DNA from: CAYJHC01 sp964369465
Lineage (GTDB): Bacteria > Bacillota > Clostridia > Peptostreptococcales > Anaerovoracaceae
Direction of reading: 5' to 3'
NCBI GenBank assembly: GCA_964369465.1
Contig: CAYJEX010000008.1
Coordinates: 3,132 to 67,131 of the forward strand
Length of the DNA stretch: 64,000 bases
A program made the position numbers and the translations under genes. The notes beneath the pieces are model-generated. The model saw only the letters and a program-made list of their open reading frames with translations. It searched no databases and was not told the DNA's origin. Below, one piece after another: positions 34,234-43,438 of this stretch (its first letter is position 1; each line of letters begins with the position of its first letter).

Positions 34234-36096
34234 TTATTTTTTTTCTGTATTATTGTTTTCTTCTTCATCAACAACTTCAAATTCAGCATCTACTACACCG
34301 TCATCTTCTGGGGTTTGTGATTGAGCTCCCATATTTCCTTCTGAATTTTCTTGTCCCGCTTGAGCTTTCTGGTACATCTTTGCAGATATGGTATGGAATT
34401 TTTCTGTCAACGCATCTGTTTTTTCTTTGATTTCCTCAATTGTTCCATTCTCCATAACTTTTTCCAAATCTTCTTTAGCTGATGTTATGTCATTCTTTTC
34501 TTCATCTGAAAGACTTCCTTCAATTTCTTTCAAGTTCTTTTCAGTTTCATATATCAAAGTTTCAGCTTGATTTCTTGTTTCTACTTCTTCTTTTCTTTTC
34601 TTGTCTTCTTCTGCAAACTGTTCCGCTTCTTTAATTTTTGCTTCTACTTCATCATCCGAAAGTTTCGTAGAAGATGTAATTGTGATGCTTTGTTCCTTGC
34701 CAGTACCCATGTCTTTTGCATATACATTTACAATACCATTCGCATCAATATCAAATGTTACTTCAATTTGTGGAACACCACGCGGTGCTGGAGGAATTCC
34801 TGATAATTGGAACCTTCCAAGTGTGATATTTCCTGCCGCCATATCTCTTTCACCTTGAAGTACATGGATATCTACTGCTGTTTGATTATCAGCTGCCGTA
34901 GAGAAAATCTGACTTTTCTTTGTAGGTATTGTAGTATTTCTTTCTATCAACCTAGTTGCAACTGCTCCCAAAGTCTCAATTGATAACGAAAGCGGTGTAA
35001 CGTCCAGTAATAGAACATCTTTTACCTCACCAGTAAGAACTCCTGCTTGAATAGCTGCTCCTATCGCAACGCATTCATCTGGATTTATTCCTTTAAATGG
35101 TTCTTTCCCTGTAACTTTCTTTACAGCTTCTTGTACAGCTGGAATTCTCGTAGATCCCCCAACTAATAAAACTTTTGATATATCACTATTAGTAACTCCA
35201 GCATCTGACATAGCTTTTTTTAATGGCTCCATTGTCTTATCAACCAAAGTAGCTGTTAATTGTTCAAATTTTGCTCGTGTTATATCCATATTCAAGTGAA
35301 GTGGTCCCGCATCCGAAACAGATATAAATGGCAAGTTGATATTAGTTGATTGTGCACTTGATAATTCTTTTTTCGCCTTCTCTGCTGCTTCTTTTAGCCT
35401 TTGAAGTGCCATTTTATCAGTTCTTAAATCTACTCCGTTTTCTTTTGCGAAAGTATCTGCCAAATACTTTAACAATAGTTCATCAAAGTCATCTCCACCT
35501 AATTTGTTATTTCCATTAGTTGCAAGTACTTCAAAAACTCCATCCCCTAGCTCTAATATTGAAACATCGAATGTTCCTCCACCTAAATCATAAACTAATA
35601 TTTTGTGATGTTCTGTTTCTTTATCCAATCCATATGCAAGCGCTGCAGCTGTTGGTTCATTTATAATTCTTTTTACATCTAATCCTGCAATTTTTCCCGC
35701 ATCTTTTGTTGCTTGCTTTTGGCTATCAGTAAAATATGCCGGAACCGTAATTACAGCTTCTGTCACTTTCTCTCCTAAATAGCTTTCTGCATCAGCTTTA
35801 AGCTTTGCAAGTGTCATTGCCGAAATGTCTTGCGGTGTATAATTTTTACCATCTACTGATACTTTATGCTCTGTTCCCATATGTCTTTTTATAGATGCAA
35901 ATGTTCTCTCAGGGTTAGTTACAGCTTGTCTTTTTGCTGTTTCTCCAACTAGCCTCTCTCCTGCCTTTGTAAATCCTATTATTGAAGGTGTTGTTCTCAT
36001 TCCTTCTGCATTAGTAATTACTACAGGTTCTCCACCTTCTAATACAGATACACATGAATTTGTTGTACCTAAGTCAATTCCTATTACTTTTCCCAT
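34234..36096 (-). CDS. dnaK: Chaperone DnaK (Hsp70)
   Basis: ATP-driven chaperone. The 620-residue protein has the N-terminal ATPase domain (GIDLGTTNSCVSVLE, YDLGGGTFDVSILE, VLLVGGSTRIPAVQ), the linker DVLLLDVTPLSL, the peptide-binding beta domain and a helical lid ending in an acidic tail. It lacks the 24-residue ATPase-domain insertion seen in Gram-negative DnaK, as expected for a Gram-positive. AAAGGAG precedes the ATG. Regulated with the rest of the operon by HrcA. Confidence 0.99.
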   Translation of the reverse strand: MGKVIGIDLGTTNSCVSVLEGGEPVVITNAEGMRTTPSIIGFTKAGERLVGETAKRQAVTNPERTFASIKRHMGTEHKVSVDGKNYTPQDISAMTLAKLKADAESYLGEKVTEAVITVPAYFTDSQKQATKDAGKIAGLDVKRIINEPTAAALAYGLDKETEHHKILVYDLGGGTFDVSILELGDGVFEVLATNGNNKLGGDDFDELLLKYLADTFAKENGVDLRTDKMALQRLKEAAEKAKKELSSAQSTNINLPFISVSDAGPLHLNMDITRAKFEQLTATLVDKTMEPLKKAMSDAGVTNSDISKVLLVGGSTRIPAVQEAVKKVTGKEPFKGINPDECVAIGAAIQAGVLTGEVKDVLLLDVTPLSLSIETLGAVATRLIERNTTIPTKKSQIFSTAADNQTAVDIHVLQGERDMAAGNITLGRFQLSGIPPAPRGVPQIEVTFDIDANGIVNVYAKDMGTGKEQSITITSSTKLSDDEVEAKIKEAEQFAEEDKKRKEEVETRNQAETLIYETEKNLKEIEGSLSDEEKNDITSAKEDLEKVMENGTIEEIKEKTDALTEKFHTISAKMYQKAQAGQENSEGNMGAQSQTPEDDGVVDAEFEVVDEEENNNTEKK

Positions 36097-36143
36097 TTTT
36101 CTTTCTCCTTTATTTTATATTATTTTAAACTATATTATTGGTT

Positions 36144-36800
36144 TCATTTTCCCACCTTTACCATAGATGGTCTAATTACTTTCCCCTTTAATGTATAACC
36201 ATTTTGCAAAACTTCTATTACCTTGTCTTTTTTCTGCTCTTCAACGTCCTCCATCATAACTGCATTATGATAATTTGGATCAAAATCAGCATTTAGAGCC
36301 TTTATCTCTTCGACTCCAAATTCTATCATGACCGAATTTAGTTGTGTTAGTATCATTTTCATACCTTGGTAAAATTTATCATCTTCGTTTTGCTCATGAG
36401 ATAATGCCCTTTCAAAATTGTCAGCAACCTCTAAAAGTTTTATCACTATTTTTTCATTTGCATATGCATGAATATCCGATTTTTCTTTTTCCACTCTTCT
36501 CTTGTAATTTTGAAAATCTGCCATAAGCCTTAAATAATTTGCCTCATCAGCTTCTTCTATATTTATCGAAGAGTTATTGTTTTCTTCAGAGTTTTCTTTT
36601 TCTTCTGTTCCCTCTGTTTCTTCATCACGTTCCAGTTTTTTATCTTGATCAATATCTTCTTTATTATTGTTTTCGTCTTTTTTTTCCTTTTTTGTATGCT
36701 TATCTTTGCTATTGCCGTCTTTTTCTTCTTTTGTGTTTATTTCCTCATTTGTTTCATTTGCTGCTTTTTCAGTGCTTTTTTCTTTATCACTTTGCTTCAT
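36144..36800 (-). CDS. grpE: Nucleotide exchange factor GrpE
   Basis: Promotes ADP release from DnaK. The ATG at 36800 is chosen because GGAGG lies five bases upstream; an ATG at 36815 would swallow this site. The 218-residue protein begins with an unusually long, very acidic/Lys-rich low-complexity segment (about 90 residues), then the GrpE coiled coil (ADFQNYKRRVEKEK) and the C-terminal beta domain (EVLQNGYTLKGKVIRPSMV). It overlaps the 3' end of hrcA by 14 bases. The length of the acidic segment is above average for the family. Confidence 0.95.
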   Translation of the reverse strand: MKQSDKEKSTEKAANETNEEINTKEEKDGNSKDKHTKKEKKDENNNKEDIDQDKKLERDEETEGTEEKENSEENNNSSINIEEADEANYLRLMADFQNYKRRVEKEKSDIHAYANEKIVIKLLEVADNFERALSHEQNEDDKFYQGMKMILTQLNSVMIEFGVEEIKALNADFDPNYHNAVMMEDVEEQKKDKVIEVLQNGYTLKGKVIRPSMVKVGK

Positions 36801-37842
36801 CTTCGCCTCCTTCATCTTTATCTATGCAATATGCTTTACTAATATTATCTGTCAAATATTTTACTACAGATGTAATCTCTCCATATTCCATTCTTGTAGG
36901 TCCAATTACTCCTAATTTGCCTACTAGCTTACCATCTATATGATAAGTTGCTGTTATTACACTGCAATCTTTCATGCCATCTTCTGAGTTTTCATCCCCT
37001 ATTGTAATTATTATTCCATCATCTCTTTCTTGGAGTTTTCTAGTAAAATCATCTTTTTTATTGAACATTTCCATAAACATTCTGGCTTTGTCAATATCAC
37101 TATACTCTGGAAGTGCAAAAATATTTGTGAGTCCATCCATATATAAATTTGTATCCAACATACTTTCTAATATTTTCACAAAATTAGGAACTATATTTTC
37201 TGTCAATCTACTGAAGGCAGGCAAATCTTCTGCTAATGTATTAATAATATCTGTAGTTAAGGCTTCTCCTAATGTTTTTCCTTTAAATGTATAAGTCATT
37301 GACTTTGATATAACATTAAGCGCTTCTTCTGTATATGGCACTGTAATTGTTAATGCTGTGTTTGATACTTTGCCACTTTCCGCAACTATCATAAGAATTA
37401 TCGACCTATCATCTACCGGAAGTAATTTGATATATTTTAGCCTGTCTAAATCTGCCTTTGGTGTAATTGCAAACGATGTAAGCTGAGTAATCTCTGACAA
37501 AAGCTTCGCAGCATGCTCTACTGTCTTATCCAACTCTCGTACATTAGAGTATAACCTATCAGCTATTTCAACTTTCATTTCAGAAGTAAGCTCATGTGCA
37601 CTCATCATTTCATCCACATAAAATCTGTATGCTTTTCTAGAAGGAACTCTTCCAGCCGAAGTATGAGGGTGAGTCAAAAATCCCATTTCTTCTAAGTCGG
37701 ACATTTCATTTCTTATTGTTGCTGGGCTAATCCCAAGTTCATATCTTTTTGATAATGTCCTTGATCCCACGGGTTCAGCAGTCTTTACAAAATCTCCTAT
37801 TATAGCTTGTAAGATTTTCATTTTTCTTTCTGTTAACTGCAT
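36787..37842 (-). CDS. hrcA: Heat-shock repressor HrcA
   Basis: Binds CIRCE and represses class I heat-shock genes. The 351-residue protein has an N-terminal winged helix (VGSRTLSKRYELGISPATIRNEMSDLEE), the TSAGRVPSRKAYRFYVD segment that follows it, a dimerisation domain and a GAF-like C-terminal domain. The ATG at 37842 is chosen as GGAGA lies seven bases upstream and the family begins MQLTERK; an in-frame codon at 37875 would lie inside the CIRCE element. It heads the hrcA-grpE-dnaK-dnaJ operon. Confidence 0.98.
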   Translation of the reverse strand: MQLTERKMKILQAIIGDFVKTAEPVGSRTLSKRYELGISPATIRNEMSDLEEMGFLTHPHTSAGRVPSRKAYRFYVDEMMSAHELTSEMKVEIADRLYSNVRELDKTVEHAAKLLSEITQLTSFAITPKADLDRLKYIKLLPVDDRSIILMIVAESGKVSNTALTITVPYTEEALNVISKSMTYTFKGKTLGEALTTDIINTLAEDLPAFSRLTENIVPNFVKILESMLDTNLYMDGLTNIFALPEYSDIDKARMFMEMFNKKDDFTRKLQERDDGIIITIGDENSEDGMKDCSVITATYHIDGKLVGKLGVIGPTRMEYGEITSVVKYLTDNISKAYCIDKDEGGEDEAK

Positions 37843-37868
37843 ATGTGTCTCTCCTTTTTTTCGATTTG

Positions 37869-37895
37869 TTAGCACTCATCCTTATTGAGTGCTAA
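37869..37895. promoter_or_regulatory. CIRCE operator for HrcA
   Basis: TTAGCACTC-N9-GAGTGCTAA, a perfect match to the CIRCE consensus, lies 27 bases upstream of the hrcA ATG and just downstream of the -10 sequence. Confidence 0.98.
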
Positions 37896-37899
37896 CTAT

Positions 37900-37927
37900 A
37901 GTATACCCTTTTTTGATAGTTAGTCAA
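37900..37927 (-). promoter_or_regulatory. Vegetative promoter of the hrcA operon
   Basis: On the minus strand TTGACT (37922-37927), 16-base spacer, TATACT (37900-37905). The CIRCE element begins five bases downstream and covers the expected transcription start. The 327-base gap between hrcA and pepF contains only this control region and the pepF promoter. Confidence 0.9.
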
Positions 37928-38071
37928 TACATTTTTGAAATTTATTATTATTTTTTTCAAATGTGTACCTTTTGAACGAAGTACATATTTTTCAATTCAA
38001 TTTTCAACAAATTTATAAAATAATAGACATTTTTAAAATATACAAGTATCTAGATTATATCTTGATATTTA

Positions 38072-38080
38072 TGGTATAAT
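38072..38080 (+). promoter_or_regulatory. Extended -10 promoter for pepF
   Basis: TGGTATAAT (TG-N-TATAAT) lies 90 bases before the pepF start. No good -35 is visible, as is common with extended -10 promoters. Confidence 0.5.
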
Positions 38081-38169
38081 TTTTTATGCTTCTTTTATAT
38101 AAAACAAATAAGCAAAACTACAATGATCTACAAATACATAATTCTTATGATTATTTCGGAGGAAAATAA

Positions 38170-39966
38170 ATGGCAAATCTTAAAACAAGAAATGAAATAA
38201 ACGATAATTTCAAATGGAACATTGAAAAAATGTTTTCTGATCAGAAAAATTGGGAAGATGATCTTTCTAAAGCATTATCCCTTAGCGAGAATTTTATTAA
38301 ATTCTCTGGAAACATACTCTCCTCCTCTAGCACTTTACTTGACTCTTTAGAAATGAAAGATTTGATTTGGAGGCTTTTAGAAAAAGTTTTTGTATACGCA
38401 AGGATGAAAAAAGACGAAGACAATACAAACGAATTATATCAAAGTATGTGTGACAAAGCTAATGTTGCAATTTCAACTGTAAGCACAAACACATCTTTCT
38501 TTATTCCTGAAATATTAGAAAACAACATCGATTTAGTAAAAGAATACATTTCTAAAGACCCCCTACTAAAAACATACGAATTTTATTTGCTTAATTTATT
38601 TAGAGAAAAGGATCACGTTTTATCCAAATCCGAGGAAGCATTAGTCGCAAATTTTAGTCAAATTTTTTCTTCAACAAATGATATATTTACAATGCTAAAT
38701 AATGGCGATATACAATTTGGAACTATTAAAGACGAAGAAGACACTACTGTAACTCTCACACATGGCAATTATATAAAATATATGGAGTCAACTAACAGAG
38801 ATGTACGAAAAGCCGCTTATACAGCAATGTACGCCTCATATAAAGCCCTTATAAATACAATAGCAACTACATATAATTATAACACTAAGACAGACGTCGT
38901 GTTGGCAAAAATAAGGAAATATCCCTCCGCGTTGGAGGCTTCTCTTTCTTCTGATAATATACAAAAAGAAGTATATACAAATTTGATCTCTCAGGTGAAT
39001 GAAGCGCTTCCTAGCCTTCATAAGTATATGGAAACAAGAAAAAGGCTCTTACACTTAGATGAACTTAAAATGCACGACATCTATGTCCCGCTTATCACTT
39101 TACCAAAAAAAGAATTTCTCTTCAATGATGCCGTGTCAATAATGATCGACTCACTTTCACCTTTAGGTGACGAATACACCTCAATTGCAAAAAAAGGTGT
39201 CGAATCAGGTTGGATTGATATTTATGAAAATAAAGGAAAAACAAGTGGTGCATACAGCTTTGGAAGCTATGATAGCATGCCTTATATTTTGCTCAATTAC
39301 ACGAACACTTTAAAAGATGTATTCACACTTGTTCACGAAATGGGTCATTCGATGCATTCATTCTATACAAGAAAAGCACAACCTTTTATATATGGTGGAC
39401 ACTCTATTTTCACAGCAGAGGTTGCCTCTACTGTGAACGAAAAGCTTCTATTATCTCATTTAACAAAGGAATGCAATGATATAGAGATGAAAAAATATCT
39501 TTTGAATTTCCATATAGAGGAATTCAGAACTACACTTTTTAGACAAACAATGTTTGCGGAATTTGAATTAATAACGCACGAAACATTGGAAACCGGTGGC
39601 ACATTAACTGCCGACAGCATGTGTTCAGAGTATAATAGTTTAAACAAAAAATATTTTGGTGATCCTCTAAGCGAAGATGAATATATCAAATATGAATGGT
39701 CCCGAATTCCACATTTTTATAGAGCGTTCTATGTATACAAATACGCCACAGGATTTTCTGCCGCAACAGCAATTTCACACAAAATATTAACTGAAGGAGG
39801 AATTGCACAAAAAAATTACATTGAATTCTTAAAAAGCGGTGAAAGCGGACACCCAATAGACTTGCTAGAAATTGCAGGTGTAAATATGTCTACGAAAAAA
39901 CCCGTTTCAGATGCAATGAATGTTTTTAAATTATTAGTTGATGAATTTGATGAAATTACAAGATAA
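38170..39966 (+). CDS. pepF: Oligoendopeptidase F (M3 metallopeptidase)
   Basis: Cytoplasmic zinc peptidase that cuts short peptides. The 598-residue protein has the M3 signature VHEMGHSMHSF (HExxH zinc ligands and catalytic Glu), followed about 28 residues later by the third ligand region (FTAEVASTVNE). The N-terminal helical half and the C-terminal YKYATGFSAATAIS segment are typical of PepF/M3B. TCGGAGG precedes the ATG. It is the first of a plus-strand group with nadK and the RluA-type synthase, though a 102-base gap to nadK suggests nadK may also have its own signal. Confidence 0.96.
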   Translation: MANLKTRNEINDNFKWNIEKMFSDQKNWEDDLSKALSLSENFIKFSGNILSSSSTLLDSLEMKDLIWRLLEKVFVYARMKKDEDNTNELYQSMCDKANVAISTVSTNTSFFIPEILENNIDLVKEYISKDPLLKTYEFYLLNLFREKDHVLSKSEEALVANFSQIFSSTNDIFTMLNNGDIQFGTIKDEEDTTVTLTHGNYIKYMESTNRDVRKAAYTAMYASYKALINTIATTYNYNTKTDVVLAKIRKYPSALEASLSSDNIQKEVYTNLISQVNEALPSLHKYMETRKRLLHLDELKMHDIYVPLITLPKKEFLFNDAVSIMIDSLSPLGDEYTSIAKKGVESGWIDIYENKGKTSGAYSFGSYDSMPYILLNYTNTLKDVFTLVHEMGHSMHSFYTRKAQPFIYGGHSIFTAEVASTVNEKLLLSHLTKECNDIEMKKYLLNFHIEEFRTTLFRQTMFAEFELITHETLETGGTLTADSMCSEYNSLNKKYFGDPLSEDEYIKYEWSRIPHFYRAFYVYKYATGFSAATAISHKILTEGGIAQKNYIEFLKSGESGHPIDLLEIAGVNMSTKKPVSDAMNVFKLLVDEFDEITR

Positions 39967-40068
39967 ACAAATATTTGCAATAAAAATAGTGTTCTTCAAA
40001 CAATCAAGTTATAAGATCACTTTATTGTAATACTACTATTCAAAAAGAACATAGTACAGGAGTAAAAG

Positions 40069-40869
40069 ATGAATAAAAAAATATTTATATGTTCAAACAA
40101 AACCGATTTATCTTTGACAGCTTTTACGCAGCTAAAGACAAAATTGACAATAGCTGGATTTACCATAATTGAAGAATTTGATAATGAGGTGGATTTGCTT
40201 ATTTCAATAGGTGGTGATGGCGCAACTATAAACGCACTGCATAAGTACAATTTCCCCTCCGTTCCAATAATTGGCGTAAACACTGGAACACTAGGTTTTT
40301 TTCAGGAAATAAACCCTGAGCAGCTTGATGAATTTATAGAGAATTATATAGAAAACAAGTACAGATTACAACCTATGTCAACTGTAAAAGCTACTATAGA
40401 AACTGAAACTGGCACTTTCACATGCAAAGGACTGAATGAAATAGTAATTGGAGGATGTAACCCGAACATCGTACATCTGAATATTTCCATAGACAATACC
40501 TTTATAGAGAAGTTTAGTGGCGATGGAATTATTATAGCCACTCCAGCCGGAAGTACAGCGTACAGTTACTCACTTGGAGGGGCTATCGTCGACCCAAGAC
40601 TAAAGCTATTACAGATTACACCTGTCGCACCAATGAACACAACCGCATATCGCTCATTCACATCAAGCCTACTTCTTCCACCAAATTTACCAATATACAT
40701 TAGACCAGAAAGGAACAGAAATAAATTCATCTCAGTTACCGCAGATGGTTTTGAGAAAGAATTCTGTAATGCAAAAGAAATCAAAGTGGAATTTGCTAAG
40801 GAAGTTGTGAATCTGTTAAGATTTGAATCATATGAGTTTTGGAATAAAGTTAAAAGTAAATTTTTATAA
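40069..40869 (+). CDS. nadK: NAD kinase
   Basis: Phosphorylates NAD to NADP with ATP. The 266-residue protein has the GGDG motif at residues 48-51, NTGTLGFFQE at about 72-81, the NE motif in LNEIVIGG, and the GDGIIIATPAGSTAYSYSLGG segment. This is the shorter Gram-positive form, similar in length to PpnK of Bacillus. ACAGGAG precedes the ATG. NADP supply links it in function to the transhydrogenase pntAB in this window. Confidence 0.96.
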   Translation: MNKKIFICSNKTDLSLTAFTQLKTKLTIAGFTIIEEFDNEVDLLISIGGDGATINALHKYNFPSVPIIGVNTGTLGFFQEINPEQLDEFIENYIENKYRLQPMSTVKATIETETGTFTCKGLNEIVIGGCNPNIVHLNISIDNTFIEKFSGDGIIIATPAGSTAYSYSLGGAIVDPRLKLLQITPVAPMNTTAYRSFTSSLLLPPNLPIYIRPERNRNKFISVTADGFEKEFCNAKEIKVEFAKEVVNLLRFESYEFWNKVKSKFL

Positions 40870-40899
40870 GCAACAATTTAAAATTGGAGAAAACAAGCT

Positions 40900-41802
40900 A
40901 TGAACGAATTCACTTATATTGTTACACAATCAGATATAGACGAAGAGATAGCCATAAAAGATATTCTGAGAAAAAGGTTTGATTTTTCAACTCGCTTAAG
41001 AAACAAAATAAAAAGAAATTCTTCTGTAACCATTAACGACAAACCAGCAATTTTTTGGTCTACGCCAAAAGTTGGAGATATAATAAAAGTTTCCTTGCCT
41101 GAAGACAAAAGCAATTTCGAGCCCGAAAACATCCCTTTAGATATACTGATGGAAGATGACCATATTTTAATTATTAACAAAGCAAATGGAATAGTGGCGC
41201 ATCCTACAAAGGGACAACCTAACCACACATTATCTAATGCCGTAGCGTATTACTTTCAAAAAACAGAACAAAATTTTAAAATTCGTTTCATTAACCGAAT
41301 AGATATGGACACATCTGGAATAATAATGCTATCAAAAAATGCATATGCACAAGATATCATTACTAAGGAAATGAGTACGGGAAATGTAAAAAAAAGGTAT
41401 TTAGCACTTGCTCATGGAACCCTTCCTGAAAAATCAGGAACAATTAATCTTCCCATAGGAAGACCTTCTGAAGAAAGCGTGGCAAGAAGTGTAATGAAAG
41501 AAGGACAAAAATCTATTACTCATTATTCTGTTTTAGATACATATAAAAATGATAGATTTTCTCTTTTATCTTTAGCTCTCGAAACAGGGAGAACTCATCA
41601 AATTCGTGTTCACTTATCACATATTGGAAACCCTATTGTTGGAGATCATCTATACGGCGGAGACTTTCCAGCGCTTATCGACAGGCAAGCCTTACACGCT
41701 GAATATATTTCTTTCACACACCCCATTTCAAAGAAAAAAATAGAATTAAGTGCTCCTCTTCCAAAAGATATTCAATTAGCAATTCAAAAACTTTCTACTT
41801 AG
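40900..41802 (+). CDS. RluA-family pseudouridine synthase
   Basis: Isomerises uridine to pseudouridine in rRNA or tRNA. The 300-residue protein has an S4-like N-terminal part (about 20-65) and the catalytic segment NRIDMDTSGIIML, with D135 the catalytic aspartate; the usual first residue H of HRLD is N here, seen in other members. The later GRTHQIRVHLSHIGNPIVGDHLYGG is a strong family signature. Target position cannot be told; RluD/YjbO/YtzG-type are all possible. It lies 30 bases after nadK, a common pairing in Firmicutes. Confidence 0.94.
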   Translation: MNEFTYIVTQSDIDEEIAIKDILRKRFDFSTRLRNKIKRNSSVTINDKPAIFWSTPKVGDIIKVSLPEDKSNFEPENIPLDILMEDDHILIINKANGIVAHPTKGQPNHTLSNAVAYYFQKTEQNFKIRFINRIDMDTSGIIMLSKNAYAQDIITKEMSTGNVKKRYLALAHGTLPEKSGTINLPIGRPSEESVARSVMKEGQKSITHYSVLDTYKNDRFSLLSLALETGRTHQIRVHLSHIGNPIVGDHLYGGDFPALIDRQALHAEYISFTHPISKKKIELSAPLPKDIQLAIQKLST

Positions 41803-41820
41803 TTTCTCAGTTAATAAAAT

Positions 41821-41857
41821 AAAAAACACCATATTGATATTATATGGTGTTTTGTTT
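41821..41857. terminator. Bidirectional terminator between the RluA-type gene and rpmF
   Basis: Perfect 11-bp stem AAACACCATAT / ATATGGTGTTT with a 7-base loop; T-run on the right for the plus-strand operon and A-rich (U on the minus-strand RNA) on the left for rpmF. Confidence 0.9.
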
Positions 41858-41865
41858 TTATATGC

Positions 41866-42042
41866 TTATTCTTCTACTACAGATTTTCCATCGTAAAAAT
41901 TACAATTAGGACAAACTCTATGCGGAAGCTTAGGCTCATGACACTGAGAGCAAGTTGATATTCCTGGCACAGCCATCTTCATATTTGGAGCTCTTCTTTT
42001 GTCTCTCCTAGCTTTTGATATTTTTCGTTTAGGTACTGCCAT
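41866..42042 (-). CDS. rpmF: Ribosomal protein L32
   Basis: A 58-residue protein starting MAVPKRKISKARRDKRR, the L32 N-terminus, with four cysteines (C31, C34, C44, C47) in CSQC and CPNC that form a zinc ribbon, so this is the zinc-binding form of L32. AGGAGG lies upstream of the ATG at 42042. It has its own strong promoter (42090-42118) and a terminator after it. In most Firmicutes rpmF follows a DUF177 (yceD) gene; here ackA is directly upstream and no yceD gene is present. Confidence 0.97.
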   Translation of the reverse strand: MAVPKRKISKARRDKRRAPNMKMAVPGISTCSQCHEPKLPHRVCPNCNFYDGKSVVEE

Positions 42043-42089
42043 TGTCTACACCTCCTTCTTAAGTAATATCCGTTCAACACAGCTATTAC

Positions 42090-42118
42090 AGTATACTCTT
42101 ATTCCACTCTTTTGTCAA
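42090..42118 (-). promoter_or_regulatory. rpmF promoter
   Basis: On the minus strand a consensus TTGACA (42113-42118), 17-base spacer and TATACT (42090-42095), 48 bases before the rpmF ATG. Confidence 0.88.
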
Positions 42119-42166
42119 TAAATTAAACAAATATTTATTTATTGTAATTATTTCAAGAAAATTTAT

Positions 42167-43363
42167 TTACTTTCCCACAATTTCCATTGTATCTCTCGCA
42201 ATAACAAGTTCTTCATTTGTTGGAATAAGGAATATTTTTACTTTTGAATCATCAGTTGATATAAGAGTTTCTTTTCCTCTTACTTTATTTCTCTCCGAGT
42301 CAAGAACAATTCCCATATTTTCTAAGTTACTGCAAATCATTTCTCTCATGCCTATTCCATTTTCTCCTACCCCCGCAGTAAATACTATTGCATCCACACC
42401 ATTCATTTGAGCCATATAATTTCCAATGTAACCTTTTACTTTGTGTGCATATACATCTAAAGCTAATTGTGCTCTTTCGTTTCCTTCTTCCGCAGCTGAC
42501 TCAATGTCTCTAAAGTCACTTGATACTCCCGAAATTCCAAGTACTCCAGATTTCTTATTCAGCATGTTATTCACATCTGAAGAATTCATTTTTTCTTTGT
42601 CCATTAAAAAAGTTGCAATTGCAGTATCTATATCACCTGCTCTAGTCCCCATAGCAAGCCCTTCAAGCGGAGTAAATCCCATAGAGGTATCAACGCATAC
42701 TCCTTTATCAACAGCCGCAACAGATGCTCCATTCCCTAAGTGGCATGTAATCACTTTAACTTCTTTTTTATCTTTACCAAGCATATCTGCAGCTCTCTCC
42801 GAAACATAAAAATGGCTAGTTCCATGGAAGCCGTATCTTCTTACTCCATATTTTTCATAATATTCGTAAGGAATAGCGTATATATATGCTTCTTGAGGCA
42901 TAGTCTGATGAAATGCTGTATCAAAAACTCCTACCATTGGTGTTTTTGGCATTAACGCTTTACATGCTTCTATACCTAAAAGATTAGGTGGATTATGAAG
43001 TGGCGCAAGCTCAATACACTCTTTCAATGCTACTTCTACATCATCTGTGATCAAAACAGAGCTAGCATATTTTTCACCAGCATGTACAACTCTATGCCCT
43101 ACTGCAGCAATCTCGTCCATAGAAGAAACAACTCCTTGTTCAGGATTTACAATTGTTTCTAATACGTGTCCAATCGCATCTTTATGGTCCTTCATTGGCG
43201 TTTCCAATTTCCATTTATCCATTCCATTCTTTTCATTAATTAGAACACTTCCTTCAATGCCTATTCTCTCTACTAATCCTTTTGTTAATGCTGTTTCAGT
43301 AGTCATATCAATCACTTGATATTTAAGAGATGAGCTACCACAATTAATAACTAATATTTTCAT
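42167..43363 (-). CDS. ackA: Acetate kinase
   Basis: Interconverts acetyl phosphate + ADP and acetate + ATP; the main ATP-yielding end step in acetate-forming anaerobes. The 398-residue protein shows VINCGSSSLKYQ at the N-terminus, RYGFHGTSHFYVSERA, HLGNGASVAAV and FTAGVGENG. The ATG at 43363 has GGAGG five bases upstream; an upstream TTG in frame would overlap this site. pta is not in this window. The gene is between sortase and rpmF. Confidence 0.98.
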   Translation of the reverse strand: MKILVINCGSSSLKYQVIDMTTETALTKGLVERIGIEGSVLINEKNGMDKWKLETPMKDHKDAIGHVLETIVNPEQGVVSSMDEIAAVGHRVVHAGEKYASSVLITDDVEVALKECIELAPLHNPPNLLGIEACKALMPKTPMVGVFDTAFHQTMPQEAYIYAIPYEYYEKYGVRRYGFHGTSHFYVSERAADMLGKDKKEVKVITCHLGNGASVAAVDKGVCVDTSMGFTPLEGLAMGTRAGDIDTAIATFLMDKEKMNSSDVNNMLNKKSGVLGISGVSSDFRDIESAAEEGNERAQLALDVYAHKVKGYIGNYMAQMNGVDAIVFTAGVGENGIGMREMICSNLENMGIVLDSERNKVRGKETLISTDDSKVKIFLIPTNEELVIARDTMEIVGK

Positions 43364-43438
43364 TCTTACCTCCAAATTTTTATTATAGATTAATTTTATT
43401 ATTTCAAAACAGTTATATGTTTTAAGTCTAGTTAGAAC

